This document shows, piece after piece, positions 17,450 to 26,289 of a stretch of 64,000 bases of DNA. A program made the position numbers and the translations under genes. Each line of letters begins with the position of its first letter. Position 1 is the first letter of the stretch. The stretch comes from an uncultured Collinsella sp. (lineage in GTDB: Bacteria; Actinomycetota; Coriobacteriia; Coriobacteriales; Coriobacteriaceae), in NCBI GenBank assembly GCA_958348225.1, contig CATVYG010000001.1, positions 107,083 through 171,082 of the forward strand, written 5' to 3'. The notes beneath the pieces were generated by a model. It was not told the origin of the DNA. It worked only from the letters and a program-made list of their open reading frames with translations, and searched no databases.

Positions 17450-18784
17450 TTAGTCCTCCATGCCGAGGTCGATCGTGGTGCCCTCGAAGATCTTGTTGAC
17501 GGTGCGGACGGCGCACATCTTGCCACACATGGTGCAAGTGCCCTCGGTGGCGGCGGGGGACTCCTCGTAGCGCTTCTTGCCCGTAACCGGGTCGAGCGCG
17601 CACTCCCACATGGCGTCCCAGTCGAGCTTGCGGCGTGCCTGGCCCATCTTGTCGTCCATGTCGCGGGCGTGGGGCACCTTTTTGGCGATGTCGGCGGCGT
17701 GTGCGGCAATCTTGGTGGCCATGAGGCCGTCGAGCACGTCCTGGGCGTTGGGCAGGCACAAGTGCTCGGCCGGCGTCACGTAGCACAGGAAGTCGGCGCC
17801 GGAGCTGGCGGAGATAGCGCCGCCGATGGCAGCGGTGATGTGGTCGTAGCCCACGCCGATATCGGTCACCAGCGGCCCGAGCACATAGAACGGGGCGTTG
17901 TGGCACAGGCGCTTCTGCAGTTTCATGTTGGCGGCGATCTCGTCGAGCGCCATGTGGCCCGGACCCTCGACCATAACCTGGACGCCGGCGGCCCATGCGC
18001 GCTTGCACAGCTTGCCCAGCTCGATCATCTCGGCGGTCTCGGTGGCGTCGTTGGAGTCGTAGAGGCAGCCCGGGCGACAGGAGTCGCCGAGCGAAATCGT
18101 CACGTCGTACTCGTGGCAGATTTCGAGCAGCTCGTCGTAGAACTCATAGAACGGGTTCTCGTTACCGGTGACCTCCATCCAGCCAAACAGCAGCGAGCCG
18201 CCGCGGCTCACGATGTTCATGAGGCGGCCGGTCTCCTTAAAGGTCTTTGTGACCGACTTGTTGATGCCGCAGTGGATGGTCATAAAGTCCACGCCGTCCT
18301 CGGCGTGCGCGCGCACGACCTCGAACAGGTCGTCCTTGGTAAGCTTGACCAGCGGCTTTTCCATGTAGCCGATGGCGTCGTACATGGGGACGGTACCTAC
18401 CATGAGCGGCGTCTCGTCGATGAGCTGCTGGCGGAACTGGCGCGTCTTGCCCGAGTTGGAGAGGTCCATGATGGCGTCGGCGCCAAAGTCCTCGGCGATC
18501 TTGACCTTCTTCCATTCCTCGGCGGCATCGGCCTTGTCGCCCGAGATGCCCAAGTTCACGTTGACCTTGGTGGACAGGCCCTCACCGACGCCAAAGGCGC
18601 GCATGCCTTTTTTGATGTGCACGATGTTGGCAGGAATGGCGATGCGGCCGTCGGCCACGCGCTCGCGGATGTACTCGGGGTCGCGATGCTCGCGCTCGGC
18701 GACCTCCTTCATCTGCGGTGTGATCTGCCCGGCGCGGGCGAAGTCGATTTGCGTGACGAGCTTGGGCTCGGTCTGTGTGCTCAT
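17450..18784 (-). CDS. thiC: Phosphomethylpyrimidine synthase ThiC (short form)
   Basis: This 444-residue radical SAM enzyme rearranges aminoimidazole ribotide to HMP-P. Typical stretches are IVHIKKGMRAFGVGEGLSTK, NLGISGDKAD, ADAIMDLSNSG, MTIHCGI, EVMVEGPGH-type (VQVMVEGPGHMALDEI) and LGPLVTDIGVGYDHI. The C-terminal cluster ligands are CTMCGKMC, the CX2CX3C spacing of the clostridial and archaeal short ThiC, which lacks the N-terminal domain of the E. coli protein. The start is the ATG ending at 18784; its GGGAG ribosome site lies inside the 3' strand of the TPP riboswitch. Confidence 0.97.
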   Translation of the reverse strand: MSTQTEPKLVTQIDFARAGQITPQMKEVAEREHRDPEYIRERVADGRIAIPANIVHIKKGMRAFGVGEGLSTKVNVNLGISGDKADAAEEWKKVKIAEDFGADAIMDLSNSGKTRQFRQQLIDETPLMVGTVPMYDAIGYMEKPLVKLTKDDLFEVVRAHAEDGVDFMTIHCGINKSVTKTFKETGRLMNIVSRGGSLLFGWMEVTGNENPFYEFYDELLEICHEYDVTISLGDSCRPGCLYDSNDATETAEMIELGKLCKRAWAAGVQVMVEGPGHMALDEIAANMKLQKRLCHNAPFYVLGPLVTDIGVGYDHITAAIGGAISASSGADFLCYVTPAEHLCLPNAQDVLDGLMATKIAAHAADIAKKVPHARDMDDKMGQARRKLDWDAMWECALDPVTGKKRYEESPAATEGTCTMCGKMCAVRTVNKIFEGTTIDLGMED

Positions 18785-18792
18785 TGGCACGG

Positions 18793-18890
18793 CTCCCTTC
18801 GTTGGCATTACCCATATCAGGTTTGCGGGTCAGGGCGGGCGCGCCCAATCTCAGCCTGCCGTCTTGTCCTGCAAGCCCCCCGTTTATGTA
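18793..18890 (-). promoter_or_regulatory. TPP (THI-box) riboswitch controlling thiC
   Basis: On the minus strand the leader carries the conserved TPP aptamer blocks in order: CTGAGAT (complement of 18848-18854), GACCC, AACCTGAT (complement of 18816-18823), TGGGTAATGCCA and CGAAGGGA. The final AGGGAG segment is also the thiC ribosome site, about nine bases from the ATG. Ligand binding should therefore hide it and repress translation when thiamine pyrophosphate is plentiful. Confidence 0.95.
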
Positions 18891-18955
18891 ATGGGCTCAA
18901 GTATAGCTCGAATGGGTACGATTGGCCTAACGAGCGTGCCTGTGAGGAGGCGAAC

Positions 18956-19477
18956 ATGGAAGACAAGCATCTATATCGAGAGACGCAATGGGATGTATCG
19001 GCCGAGGAAAGCCGTGCGCACCATGGCCTTGTCGCGATCGGTTTTGCGGTGCTTGCCGTGCTGGTGATTGCCTTTTGTATCTGGACGTTTGGTGGTCGCG
19101 GCGGCGCTGCATGGGAGTTCGAGGCTGATGATAGCCTACCGATTATGACGGTGAGGAGTACTGGCGGTAATGCCAATACGCTCGCCGTTCCGGGCGATTA
19201 TTGGTACCCGTGCGATGAGTTTGTGCAGTTGCAGCTGAGTGGTGGGTCTATTCCTGGTGAGGAAATCGAACGCGTGACGTATGATGCGACGTTCAAAACG
19301 TTGACGGTGAAGCTCAAAGATCAAGGGGATGTGCCCACGACGATGGATATCGCGCTGACGGAATGGCGCCTGGAGCCCCCGTCGGGTGTTGCGGTGTCCG
19401 AGGTCGAGCACGTCAAGATTGTCTATCAGGACGGTTCGACAAACGGGATTGCAAAGGCCGACGGTCTAGCAGAATAG
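18956..19477 (+). CDS. Putative single-pass membrane protein, unknown function
   Basis: The 173-residue protein has about 25 polar residues, one hydrophobic helix (LVAIGFAVLAVLVIAFCIWT, about residues 25-45), and a soluble, probably extracytoplasmic domain with beta-strand character ending near GIAKADGLAE. No family was recognised. ATG 18956 is well supported by GAGGAGG five bases upstream. It diverges from riboswitch-controlled thiC but shows no sign of a thiamine role. The much longer frame open from 17387 is only the antisense of thiC. Confidence 0.75.
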   Translation: MEDKHLYRETQWDVSAEESRAHHGLVAIGFAVLAVLVIAFCIWTFGGRGGAAWEFEADDSLPIMTVRSTGGNANTLAVPGDYWYPCDEFVQLQLSGGSIPGEEIERVTYDATFKTLTVKLKDQGDVPTTMDIALTEWRLEPPSGVAVSEVEHVKIVYQDGSTNGIAKADGLAE

Positions 19478-19504
19478 GTGTCGAGCCTAGCAGCCAATTC
19501 ATAA

Positions 19505-19570
19505 AAGTTGCGGTGGAATAGTTCCTGATTGTGCGAAAAAGGCTCAAATAGGAATTATTCCACCGCAAGT
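19505..19570. repeat. AGTTGCGGTG-family inverted repeat, copy 1
   Basis: The left arm AGTTGCGGTGGAATAGTTCC at 19506-19525 pairs with AGGAATTATTCCACCGCAA at 19550-19568, with small bulges. It lies between the membrane protein gene and yaaA, which are convergent. Other copies are at 20442-20508, 41445-41515 and 63921-63943. Confidence 0.85.
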
Positions 19571-19611
19571 TATATAGAGAAGGCTGAGCGGGTCAGTGTT
19601 GGGTGCCGGCT

Positions 19612-20421
19612 CTAGAGCATCTGTTCGTTGATGAACATGAGGGTGCCTAGGTATGAGAGCTCGGGGACGTGGCGATAGCCGATGTTGAATGCGGTAAGTT
19701 CGCTTGCATCCTCGAGCTTGTTTTCTGCCATCCACCGCACCATGGAGCCGCGCGCCTTTTTGCTGGCGGTCGACCGTTGGATGGGCTTCCCGTTGCGGAT
19801 ACCCTCGCCAAAGAGACACGTGACGGCTGTGGCGTCGCCCGCGAGGTGGGGCAGAACGGCTTTGGCATACTCTACGCTGGCGAGGTTGACGATCGTGGTG
19901 TTTGAGCCTGCCGGGGCGATAGCCCGCGCGAGCTTATCGCTCCAAAATGCGTAGAGGTCTCGGGCACCGTCGACGACAAGCTTCGCGCCCATCTCCAGCC
20001 GATACGGTTCGACGGCATGAAAGGGACGAACGCACCCGTAGAGGCCGGAGAGGATCCACAGATGGTCTTGCAGCCATGCGAGCTGTGCGGAATCCATCAC
20101 CTCGGGTGCCATGCTCTGGTATTGAATGCCGTGATAGGACATGACGGCAGGGGAGAGGTGACGGGCGAGTGCGGGATTGTCGAGATCGCCGCTTTTCAGG
20201 ATGGGCCCGAACTCATGCAGTGTGTTGAGGCAAGGTCCCAGCAGTTTGTCACTCACGTTCCACAGCGCCTGCAGGCCGCCGCTGCCTTCATTCCGCTCGA
20301 TATCTAGCAGTGCGCGGTGGAGGCGAGCCGTCTCGCGCACAAAGGGTGGGATGCCCAGGACTTCAAAAGCATCTTGGGCCGCGCGCATCTGCTTGGCGGG
20401 CGAAATGATGACCTGCAGCAT
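19612..20421 (-). CDS. yaaA: YaaA (DUF328) family peroxide stress protein
   Basis: This 269-residue protein of the YaaA family is linked in E. coli to lowering intracellular iron under peroxide stress and binding DNA. The family start MLQVIISPAKQM is exact. Other landmarks are PAVMSYHGIQYQSM, LSGLYGCVRPFHAVEPYRLE, FWSDKLA, TIVNLASVEYAKAV and the late KKARGSMVRWMAENK. The ATG ending at 20421 has GGAGAG upstream on the minus strand. A repeat element (20442-20508) sits in its 5' region, and the M18 peptidase gene lies beyond it. Confidence 0.94.
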   Translation of the reverse strand: MLQVIISPAKQMRAAQDAFEVLGIPPFVRETARLHRALLDIERNEGSGGLQALWNVSDKLLGPCLNTLHEFGPILKSGDLDNPALARHLSPAVMSYHGIQYQSMAPEVMDSAQLAWLQDHLWILSGLYGCVRPFHAVEPYRLEMGAKLVVDGARDLYAFWSDKLARAIAPAGSNTTIVNLASVEYAKAVLPHLAGDATAVTCLFGEGIRNGKPIQRSTASKKARGSMVRWMAENKLEDASELTAFNIGYRHVPELSYLGTLMFINEQML

Positions 20422-20441
20422 GGACTCTCCTCTGCCAAAAA

Positions 20442-20508
20442 AGTTGCGGTGGAATACGGTCTGTTTTGGCCGTTTATGGGCCAGTTTAGTCCGTATTTCA
20501 CCGCAACT
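20442..20508. repeat. AGTTGCGGTG-family inverted repeat, copy 2
   Basis: Arms 20442-20459 (AGTTGCGGTGGAATACGG) and 20491-20508 (CCGTATTTCACCGCAACT) are complementary with one G/T wobble, and the 31-base spacer holds a GGCC-type inner hairpin. It separates the M18 gene end from the yaaA start. Confidence 0.87.
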
Positions 20509-20521
20509 GATGAAGGGTTGG

Positions 20522-21919
20522 TTAGGCTCGCTCGATGAAGGCCTTGTAACCGCGATATGCCTCGTAGATGTCGGCCTTGTTGGCGACCTCCCACAGGGCG
20601 TGCATGGACAGGACGGCAACGCCGGAGTCGATGACGTTCATGCCGTACTTGGCCATGATGTAGGCGATGGTGCCGCCGCCACCAGCGTTGACGCGGCCGA
20701 GCTCGCAGGTCTGGAAGTCCACGCCGGCCTCGTCCATGATGTCGCGGACGAGGGCCACATACTCGGCGTCGGCGTCGTTAGAGCCGCCCTTGCCGCGGCT
20801 GCCCGTGTACTTGTTAAAGCACAGGCCGCGACCCATGAAGGCGGCGTTCTTGGTCTCGAACTTGCCGGCATAGCCCGGGTCGAAGCCGGCGGACACGTCG
20901 GAGGAGAGCATACGGCTGCGGGCGAGCGCGCGGCGCAGAGCCAGCGGGCTGTCCTCGCCGGCGAGCATCATGATCTCGGCGACGGTGTTCTCGAAGAAGC
21001 GACTCGTCATGCCGGTGGCACCCACGGAACCGATCTCCTCCTTGTCGACGATGAGCGTGATGCTCGTGCGCTCCACGTTGGTGACGTTGATCTGGGCGAG
21101 CATGGAGGGGTAGGCACAGACGCGGTCGTCATGGCCATAGCCCAGAATCATGGAGCGGTCGAGGCCCATGTCGCGGGCGGGGCCGGCGGGCACGACCTCG
21201 ATCTCGGCGGAGAGGAAGTCCTCCTCCTCGACGTCGTACTGCTCCTTGAGGATATCCAGGAACATCTGCTTGACGGGCTCCTTGGGGGTGTCCTTGTCGT
21301 CCTCATCGAACTTGACGGGACGGCCGCCCACGATCACGTCGAGGATCTCGGCGTCGACGGCGTCTTTGGCAGGCTTAGACATCTGCTCGCTCGAGAGATG
21401 GATCAGCAGGTCGGAGATGGTAAAGACCGGATCGTCCGCCTTGTCGCCGATATTGATGTCGACGGTGGTACCGTCCTTTTTGCAGATGACGCCCACGAGT
21501 GCGAGCGGGGAGGCTACCCAGTGGTAGCTCTTGACGCCGCCGTAGTAGTGCGTGTCGAGATAAGCCATGTCGCCGGCCTCGAAGGCGGGGTTCTGCTTAA
21601 GGTCCAGGCGCGGCGAGTCCACGTGCGCGCCCAGGATGTTAAAGCCCTGCTCGAGCGGGGCGGTGCCCAGATTGACGAGCATAAGGTCCTTGCCGTGGTT
21701 AGCGGCATACACCTTGTCGCCTGCCTTAAGCTCGCGGCCTGCGGCGATTACGGTCTCCAGGTCGACGTATCCCGCCTCCTCGGCCATCTTGATGCCGGCC
21801 TTGACGCACAGGCGCTCGGTCTTGTTCTCACTCAAAAACTGCTTATAGCCGCGGCAAAGCTCCTCGAGCTCCTCGATTTGCTGTGGCGTGTACTTTTTCC
21901 ATGCGCAGGGACGCTCCAT
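20522..21919 (-). CDS. M18 family aminopeptidase
   Basis: This 465-residue dinuclear zinc aminopeptidase removes N-terminal residues from cytosolic peptides. Metal and catalytic motifs are GAHVDSPRLDLK (first His ligand and catalytic Asp), VDKEEIGSVGATGM (catalytic Glu and Glu ligand), SSDVSAGFDP (Asp ligand) and the late LSMHALWEVANKADI (His ligand). The length and motif spacing fit the aminopeptidase I subgroup used by anaerobic Firmicutes and Coriobacteria. AAGGAG lies eight bases before the ATG ending at 21919. It is transcribed toward yaaA. Confidence 0.94.
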   Translation of the reverse strand: MERPCAWKKYTPQQIEELEELCRGYKQFLSENKTERLCVKAGIKMAEEAGYVDLETVIAAGRELKAGDKVYAANHGKDLMLVNLGTAPLEQGFNILGAHVDSPRLDLKQNPAFEAGDMAYLDTHYYGGVKSYHWVASPLALVGVICKKDGTTVDINIGDKADDPVFTISDLLIHLSSEQMSKPAKDAVDAEILDVIVGGRPVKFDEDDKDTPKEPVKQMFLDILKEQYDVEEEDFLSAEIEVVPAGPARDMGLDRSMILGYGHDDRVCAYPSMLAQINVTNVERTSITLIVDKEEIGSVGATGMTSRFFENTVAEIMMLAGEDSPLALRRALARSRMLSSDVSAGFDPGYAGKFETKNAAFMGRGLCFNKYTGSRGKGGSNDADAEYVALVRDIMDEAGVDFQTCELGRVNAGGGGTIAYIMAKYGMNVIDSGVAVLSMHALWEVANKADIYEAYRGYKAFIERA

Positions 21920-22085
21920 GACGCAGGCTCCTTTCGGATCGATCGTGCTGGTTGATGTACCGTGAGCCATCGTATCACGCGCGGGCTCACGGTGGCGGGG
22001 GAGCTTGATGTGAGGTGGCCGCGGGGCGGGGAGCGTGTAAACTGGAGTGAGCAAACCGTGCCCAGCCCAAAGCGAGGTATTCAAT

Positions 22086-24836
22086 ATGTCTGACAAGCGC
22101 CGCACCTTTGCCGTTATCGACGGCAACTCGCTCATGCATCGCGCCTTCCACGCCGTGCCGCCGACCATGAACGCGCCGGACGGTCGCCCCACCAACGCGA
22201 TCTTTGGCTTTCTGAACATGTTTCTCAAGATGATCGATGCCTTTAACCCCGACGGCGTCGTCGTGGCGTTTGACAAGGGTAAACCGCGCGTGCGCATGGA
22301 GATGCTGCCGCAGTATAAGGCGCAACGCCCGCCCATGGACCCCGATCTGCATGCGCAGTTCCCTATGATTAAGGAGCTGCTCGGTGCGCTCAACGTGCCG
22401 ATTCTGCAGTCCGAGGGCTGGGAAGGCGATGACATCCTGGGAACCATGGCGCGCCTGGGTGAAGAGGCCGGCTGCGACATGCTACTGGTGACCGGCGACC
22501 GCGACATGTATCAACTCGTGACCGAGCACGTCAACGTGGTCTCGACCCGCAAGGGCCTGTCCGACGTGGCGATTATGACGCCCGAGAGCGTGGACGACCT
22601 GTATCACGGCATTACGCCGGCGCTCGTGCCCGATTTTTACGGTCTAAAGGGCGATACGTCCGACAACATCCCCGGTGTACCGGGCATCGGTCCCAAAAAG
22701 GCGAGTGCGCTCATTGCGAAGTACGGTAGCCTGGACGAAGTCATCGCGCATGCCGATGAGGTCAAGGGCAAGATGGGCGAGAACCTGCGTGCACACATCG
22801 ACGATGCGCTGCTGAGCCGCAAGGTCGCAACCATTCGCACCGATGCGCCCGTCGAGCTCGACTTTGACGAAACGTCCTTCCCGGCGTTTTCTGCCGACGA
22901 AGTGTCCGCGGCGTTGGGCACGCTTGGTATCACCGCCATGCAGAACCGTTTCTTGGCGCTGATCGGCGGCGAGGGCGGGGCTGCTGCTGCCTCCAGTGTG
23001 TTTGAGATACCTGCGATGGTTCGCGCAGCCGCCGGCGATGCTGACGCGCTTGGTGCCGTTGCGGCTGAGGTCTCCCGCGCGATTGATGCCGGCGAGTGGG
23101 TCGCCGCCGTGGTGGACGACGACAAGGAAGAGGGCGCGCTCTTTGGACTGACGCGCACGCTGTGGTTGGCGACGTCCAAGGGCCTGTTCGCGCTCGAGGA
23201 GGGCGACGGCGCCTCCACTGCCGTAGTCGATGGCTTCAACTTCGCTCACGGTGTGATCGCCGGCGTGCTTGCGCGCCTGTTTATGGAGGGCCGCGTGGCG
23301 AGCCCGGATACGAAGGCGCTGCTGCACGAGCTTTCGCCCATCGATTCTTCTGAGCCCGAGCTCATGGATCCGCTCGCTGCCGATTCCACGCGTATCTTCG
23401 ATACCGTGGTTGCCGCCTACCTGCTGGATTCCGATCGCTCCGAGTTCGATGAGGCATATCTTGCCGATACGTATCTGCAGATGGCGCTGCCTGCGGCGCG
23501 CGGCGCAGGGGGTGCTGGTGAGGACGCTCCGGCGCCTGCCGCCCGTACTGCGGCTCTGACGCTGGCGCTCGTGGCGCCGTTGCGCGAGTGCATGGCCCGT
23601 GAGAATGCCGCCAACGTGTTCGATGGCATCGAGATGCCGCTCGTTCCGGTACTTGCCAAGATGGAGCGCGCGGGCATGCTCGTGGACCCCGATCGCCTGC
23701 GCAGTCTGTCCGAGGGTCTGGCGACCCAGATCACCGAGGTCGAGCGCAGTATTCGCGACCTGGCGGGTGACGAGACCTTTAATATTGGCAGTCCCATGCA
23801 GCTGTCGCACGTGCTCTTTGATGTGATGGGGCTTCCGACCAAGGGCCTCAAGAAGACTAAGCGCGGCTACTATTCGACCAACGCCAAGGTGTTGAGCGAC
23901 CTTGCCCGCGACCACGAAATCGTGCGTCTGATCTTGGATTGGCGTGAAAAGTCCAAAATCAAGTCCACCTATCTGGACACGCTGGGCCCGCTGCGCCGTG
24001 GTGACGGTCGCGTACATACTACGTACAACCAGACCATCACGGCAACGGGGCGTCTGTCCTCGAGCGACCCGAACCTGCAGAACATCCCGACGCGCTCTGA
24101 GCTGGGCCGTACCGTCAAGACGGCGTTTTCGGCAGGCGAGGGAAGCGTCTTTTTGGCGGTGGACTACTCGCAGATTGAGCTGCGCCTGCTCGCGCATCTT
24201 TCGGGCGACGAGCACTTGGTGCGCGCCTTCAACGAGGGCGAGGACTTTCATGCCGAGACGGCGGCGCGCGTGTTTGGAGTGCCGGTGTCCGAGGTAACGC
24301 CCGACCTGCGCAGTCGCGCCAAGGCCGTGAACTTTGGCATCGTGTATGGTCAGCAGGCCTACGGCCTGTCGCAGTCGCTGCATATCTCGATGACCGAGGC
24401 GCGCGACATGATCGACCGCTACTACGAGGCCTACCCGGGTGTGCGTACGTTCCTCGACAACGTGGTGGCACGCGCCAAGCAGACGGGCTACGCCGAGACC
24501 ATGTACGGCCGCCGCCGTCATATTCCGGAGCTCAAGGCCAAAAACCCACAACTCCGCGGCTTTGGTGAGCGCACGGCCATGAACCACCCCATGCAGGGCA
24601 CCGCGGCCGACATCATCAAGATTGCCATGGCCCGCGTAAGCCGCCGCCTGGAAGAGGAAGGCTTTGCCGCCCACATGATCCTGCAAGTGCACGACGAACT
24701 GGACTTTGAGTGCCCCATCGACGAAGTCGAGCGCCTAACCACCATGGTCCGCGACGTCATGGAACACGTAGTAGACCTCCGCGTACCGTTGATCGCCGAA
24801 GCCAGCACCGGCATAACCTGGGCAGACGCGAAATAG
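22086..24836 (+). CDS. polA: DNA polymerase I
   Basis: The 916-residue enzyme acts in Okazaki fragment processing and repair. Residues 1-290 form the 5' nuclease (VIDGNSLMHRAFHA, GDRDMYQLV, GVPGIGPKKASALI). The middle, about 300-520, matches the 3'-5' exonuclease region but lacks its DxE metal motif, so proofreading is probably absent. The polymerase domain has motif A VDYSQIELRLLAHLS, motif B RSRAKAVNFGIVYG and motif C LQVHDELDFE. ATG 22086 has GAGGT about eight bases upstream; the in-frame ATG 22047 has none. Confidence 0.97.
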   Translation: MSDKRRTFAVIDGNSLMHRAFHAVPPTMNAPDGRPTNAIFGFLNMFLKMIDAFNPDGVVVAFDKGKPRVRMEMLPQYKAQRPPMDPDLHAQFPMIKELLGALNVPILQSEGWEGDDILGTMARLGEEAGCDMLLVTGDRDMYQLVTEHVNVVSTRKGLSDVAIMTPESVDDLYHGITPALVPDFYGLKGDTSDNIPGVPGIGPKKASALIAKYGSLDEVIAHADEVKGKMGENLRAHIDDALLSRKVATIRTDAPVELDFDETSFPAFSADEVSAALGTLGITAMQNRFLALIGGEGGAAAASSVFEIPAMVRAAAGDADALGAVAAEVSRAIDAGEWVAAVVDDDKEEGALFGLTRTLWLATSKGLFALEEGDGASTAVVDGFNFAHGVIAGVLARLFMEGRVASPDTKALLHELSPIDSSEPELMDPLAADSTRIFDTVVAAYLLDSDRSEFDEAYLADTYLQMALPAARGAGGAGEDAPAPAARTAALTLALVAPLRECMARENAANVFDGIEMPLVPVLAKMERAGMLVDPDRLRSLSEGLATQITEVERSIRDLAGDETFNIGSPMQLSHVLFDVMGLPTKGLKKTKRGYYSTNAKVLSDLARDHEIVRLILDWREKSKIKSTYLDTLGPLRRGDGRVHTTYNQTITATGRLSSSDPNLQNIPTRSELGRTVKTAFSAGEGSVFLAVDYSQIELRLLAHLSGDEHLVRAFNEGEDFHAETAARVFGVPVSEVTPDLRSRAKAVNFGIVYGQQAYGLSQSLHISMTEARDMIDRYYEAYPGVRTFLDNVVARAKQTGYAETMYGRRRHIPELKAKNPQLRGFGERTAMNHPMQGTAADIIKIAMARVSRRLEEEGFAAHMILQVHDELDFECPIDEVERLTTMVRDVMEHVVDLRVPLIAEASTGITWADAK

Positions 24837-24870
24837 GAAAGCAACTACAGTTCCAAAGTAACCAAAAAGA

Positions 24871-24910
24871 GAAGGACGCCCCTCATCAACAAGGAGCGTC
24901 CTTCGTTCAA
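24871..24910 (+). terminator. Hairpin after polA, probable terminator
   Basis: GAAGGACGC and GCGTCCTTC pair around a 16-base loop and are followed by a modest T/A-rich stretch. Confidence 0.65.
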
Positions 24911-24971
24911 TTAAATTCAGCCAAGTATCTAGACGCCAAGACGCCATCTAGGCGGCAAGCAAGTCACCCTA

Positions 24972-25101
24972 GGACCTGGCCGGGCGAGGCGGGTAAGTTT
25001 TTCGTAGATTCCGCACGAGCCGGAAAGCACTTAATGTGCTTTCCGAGCGAGCCCAGGACCTGACCGAACGAAAAACTTACCCGCCTCGCCCGGCCAGGTC
25101 C
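24972..25101. repeat. Perfect 34-bp inverted repeat enclosing a second hairpin
   Basis: Arms 24972-25005 and 25068-25101 are exact reverse complements (they contain CCGGGCGAGGCGGGTAAG and its partner). Inside, CGGAAAGCAC and GTGCTTTCCG (25021-25045) form a perfect 10-bp hairpin. The whole can fold as a long cruciform or a double hairpin. It lies between the convergent polA and HAD genes, without T tracts. Confidence 0.9.
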
Positions 25102-25112
25102 GACGAGCCACG

Positions 25113-25940
25113 TTAACGAGCCGCCAAGATGGCGTCGATGAGCGTCAGTACGCCCCCGTCGTTGTTGCTCGGAATGCGCCATTTGGCATGCGCGTTCATG
25201 TGCTCCTCGGCATTGTCCACGATAAAGCTGTGACCGACGCGCTCCAACATGGGGATGTCGTTGTAGGTATCGCCCACGGCGGCAGCATCGGCAATATCGA
25301 TGCCCAGGTGCTCGCACAGGTGCGCGACGCCGGCGCCCTTGTCGACGCCCAGGTTCATAAAGTCGATCCACTCGCGCCCGGCGTTGGTGACGTAGAGCTT
25401 GTCCGAGAACTCGGGGCTATAGGTCTCGCGGAAAGCGGGCTCGGCGTCGTAGCCGGGGAAGAAGACCGAAATCTTGTTGGACTCGAAATCAATGCCCTCA
25501 AAGCTGTCGACGTAGTTGATTGTGTTGTAGTAGACGCTGATCTCGTCGTGGTATTGATGGTCGCGGGCAAGCACGTAGAACTCGTCGAAGCAGCACAGGA
25601 CGGGGACAGCGCGAGGATCCTCCGAGGCACGGCTCAAGACCTGCTGATACAGCTCCACGTCAATATTGCTCTTATAGATATAGCTGCCGCGATAGATCAC
25701 GCACGCTCCGTTGTCGGGACAAAAGGCGAGGCGGTTCTTGATACCCTCGAACATCTCCTCGAGCTTGGGGGCGGGACGTCCGCTGGCGGGGCAGAATACG
25801 ATGCCGGCGTCGGCGAGCTTGTCCAGGCGCTCATCAAGACCCTGGGGCAGCACACGCTCGTCGGTCAGCAGCGTCTTGTCCATATCGACGGCGAGAATCT
25901 TAATGTTGCCGATGTTGGCGTCCGATTCGTAAGTTTGCAT
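25113..25940 (-). CDS. Cof-type HAD superfamily phosphatase
   Basis: The 275-residue cytosolic hydrolase has HAD motif I AVDMDKTLL (nucleophile Asp and DxDxT-like DMDKT), motif II in FCPASGRPA, and motif IV GDTYNDIPML, with a C2-type cap between residues 90 and 200. Such enzymes dephosphorylate sugar phosphates, PLP or FMN precursors; the substrate is not predictable here. AAAGG precedes the ATG ending at 25940. It diverges from the argG leader region. Confidence 0.9.
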   Translation of the reverse strand: MQTYESDANIGNIKILAVDMDKTLLTDERVLPQGLDERLDKLADAGIVFCPASGRPAPKLEEMFEGIKNRLAFCPDNGACVIYRGSYIYKSNIDVELYQQVLSRASEDPRAVPVLCCFDEFYVLARDHQYHDEISVYYNTINYVDSFEGIDFESNKISVFFPGYDAEPAFRETYSPEFSDKLYVTNAGREWIDFMNLGVDKGAGVAHLCEHLGIDIADAAAVGDTYNDIPMLERVGHSFIVDNAEEHMNAHAKWRIPSNNDGGVLTLIDAILAAR

Positions 25941-26214
25941 AAAAATGCGCCTTTCGTTTCGAGATTGTTTCAGACGTTATAACCATTAACTAGTAGTCGA
26001 GCGTATTTTCGCAGGAATGGTGCGTATTTGCACTGCAATTCACAAACTAATGAAAAAACTTTTCAGAAATTTGAATTTGTCGCTTGCGCAGCGTGCACTT
26101 TATCGTAATATAGCGAACATCGAAAACGGAGACGGCAAAAGAGCCGCTTACCGAGGAAAAGGTACCGTTTGCGATATTTGAATTGCGCCCGGCGATACGT
26201 GAAAGGAGAGGCAG

Positions 26215-26289
26215 ATGCAGTTCGTACAGATCATCACCACTGCAGACAATGCTATCCGACGCCAGCGCGCAATTTCCCGACGACGATAA
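26215..26289 (+). CDS. Putative arginine-rich leader peptide upstream of argG
   Basis: The 24-codon frame starts ATG 26215 with a strong AAAGGAG six bases upstream and ends TAA 26289. It encodes MQFVQIITTADNAI followed by RRQRAISRRR, so six of the last ten residues are Arg, and the last three sense codons are CGA-CGA-CGA. It precedes argG by 205 bases. GACGAT/ATCGTC (26282-26297) overlaps the Arg codons and stop. Three mutually exclusive helices follow (26297-26302/26325-26330; 26320-26325/26336-26341; 26336-26343/26430-26437). This is the layout of a translational attenuator sensing arginine. Function is inferred. Confidence 0.7.
   Translation: MQFVQIITTADNAIRRQRAISRRR

Noticed and set aside
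17387..18955. Plus-strand open frame running into the 18956 membrane-protein gene
   Set aside because: This part is antisense to thiC; the gene has its own ribosome site and ATG at 18956.
20177..21955. 592-codon plus-strand frame opposite the M18 peptidase
   Set aside because: It lies opposite a fully recognisable enzyme and has shadow composition, with no motif.
22644..24692. 682-codon minus-strand frame opposite polA
   Set aside because: It is a shadow of polA with His/Arg/Leu-biased nonsense translation.
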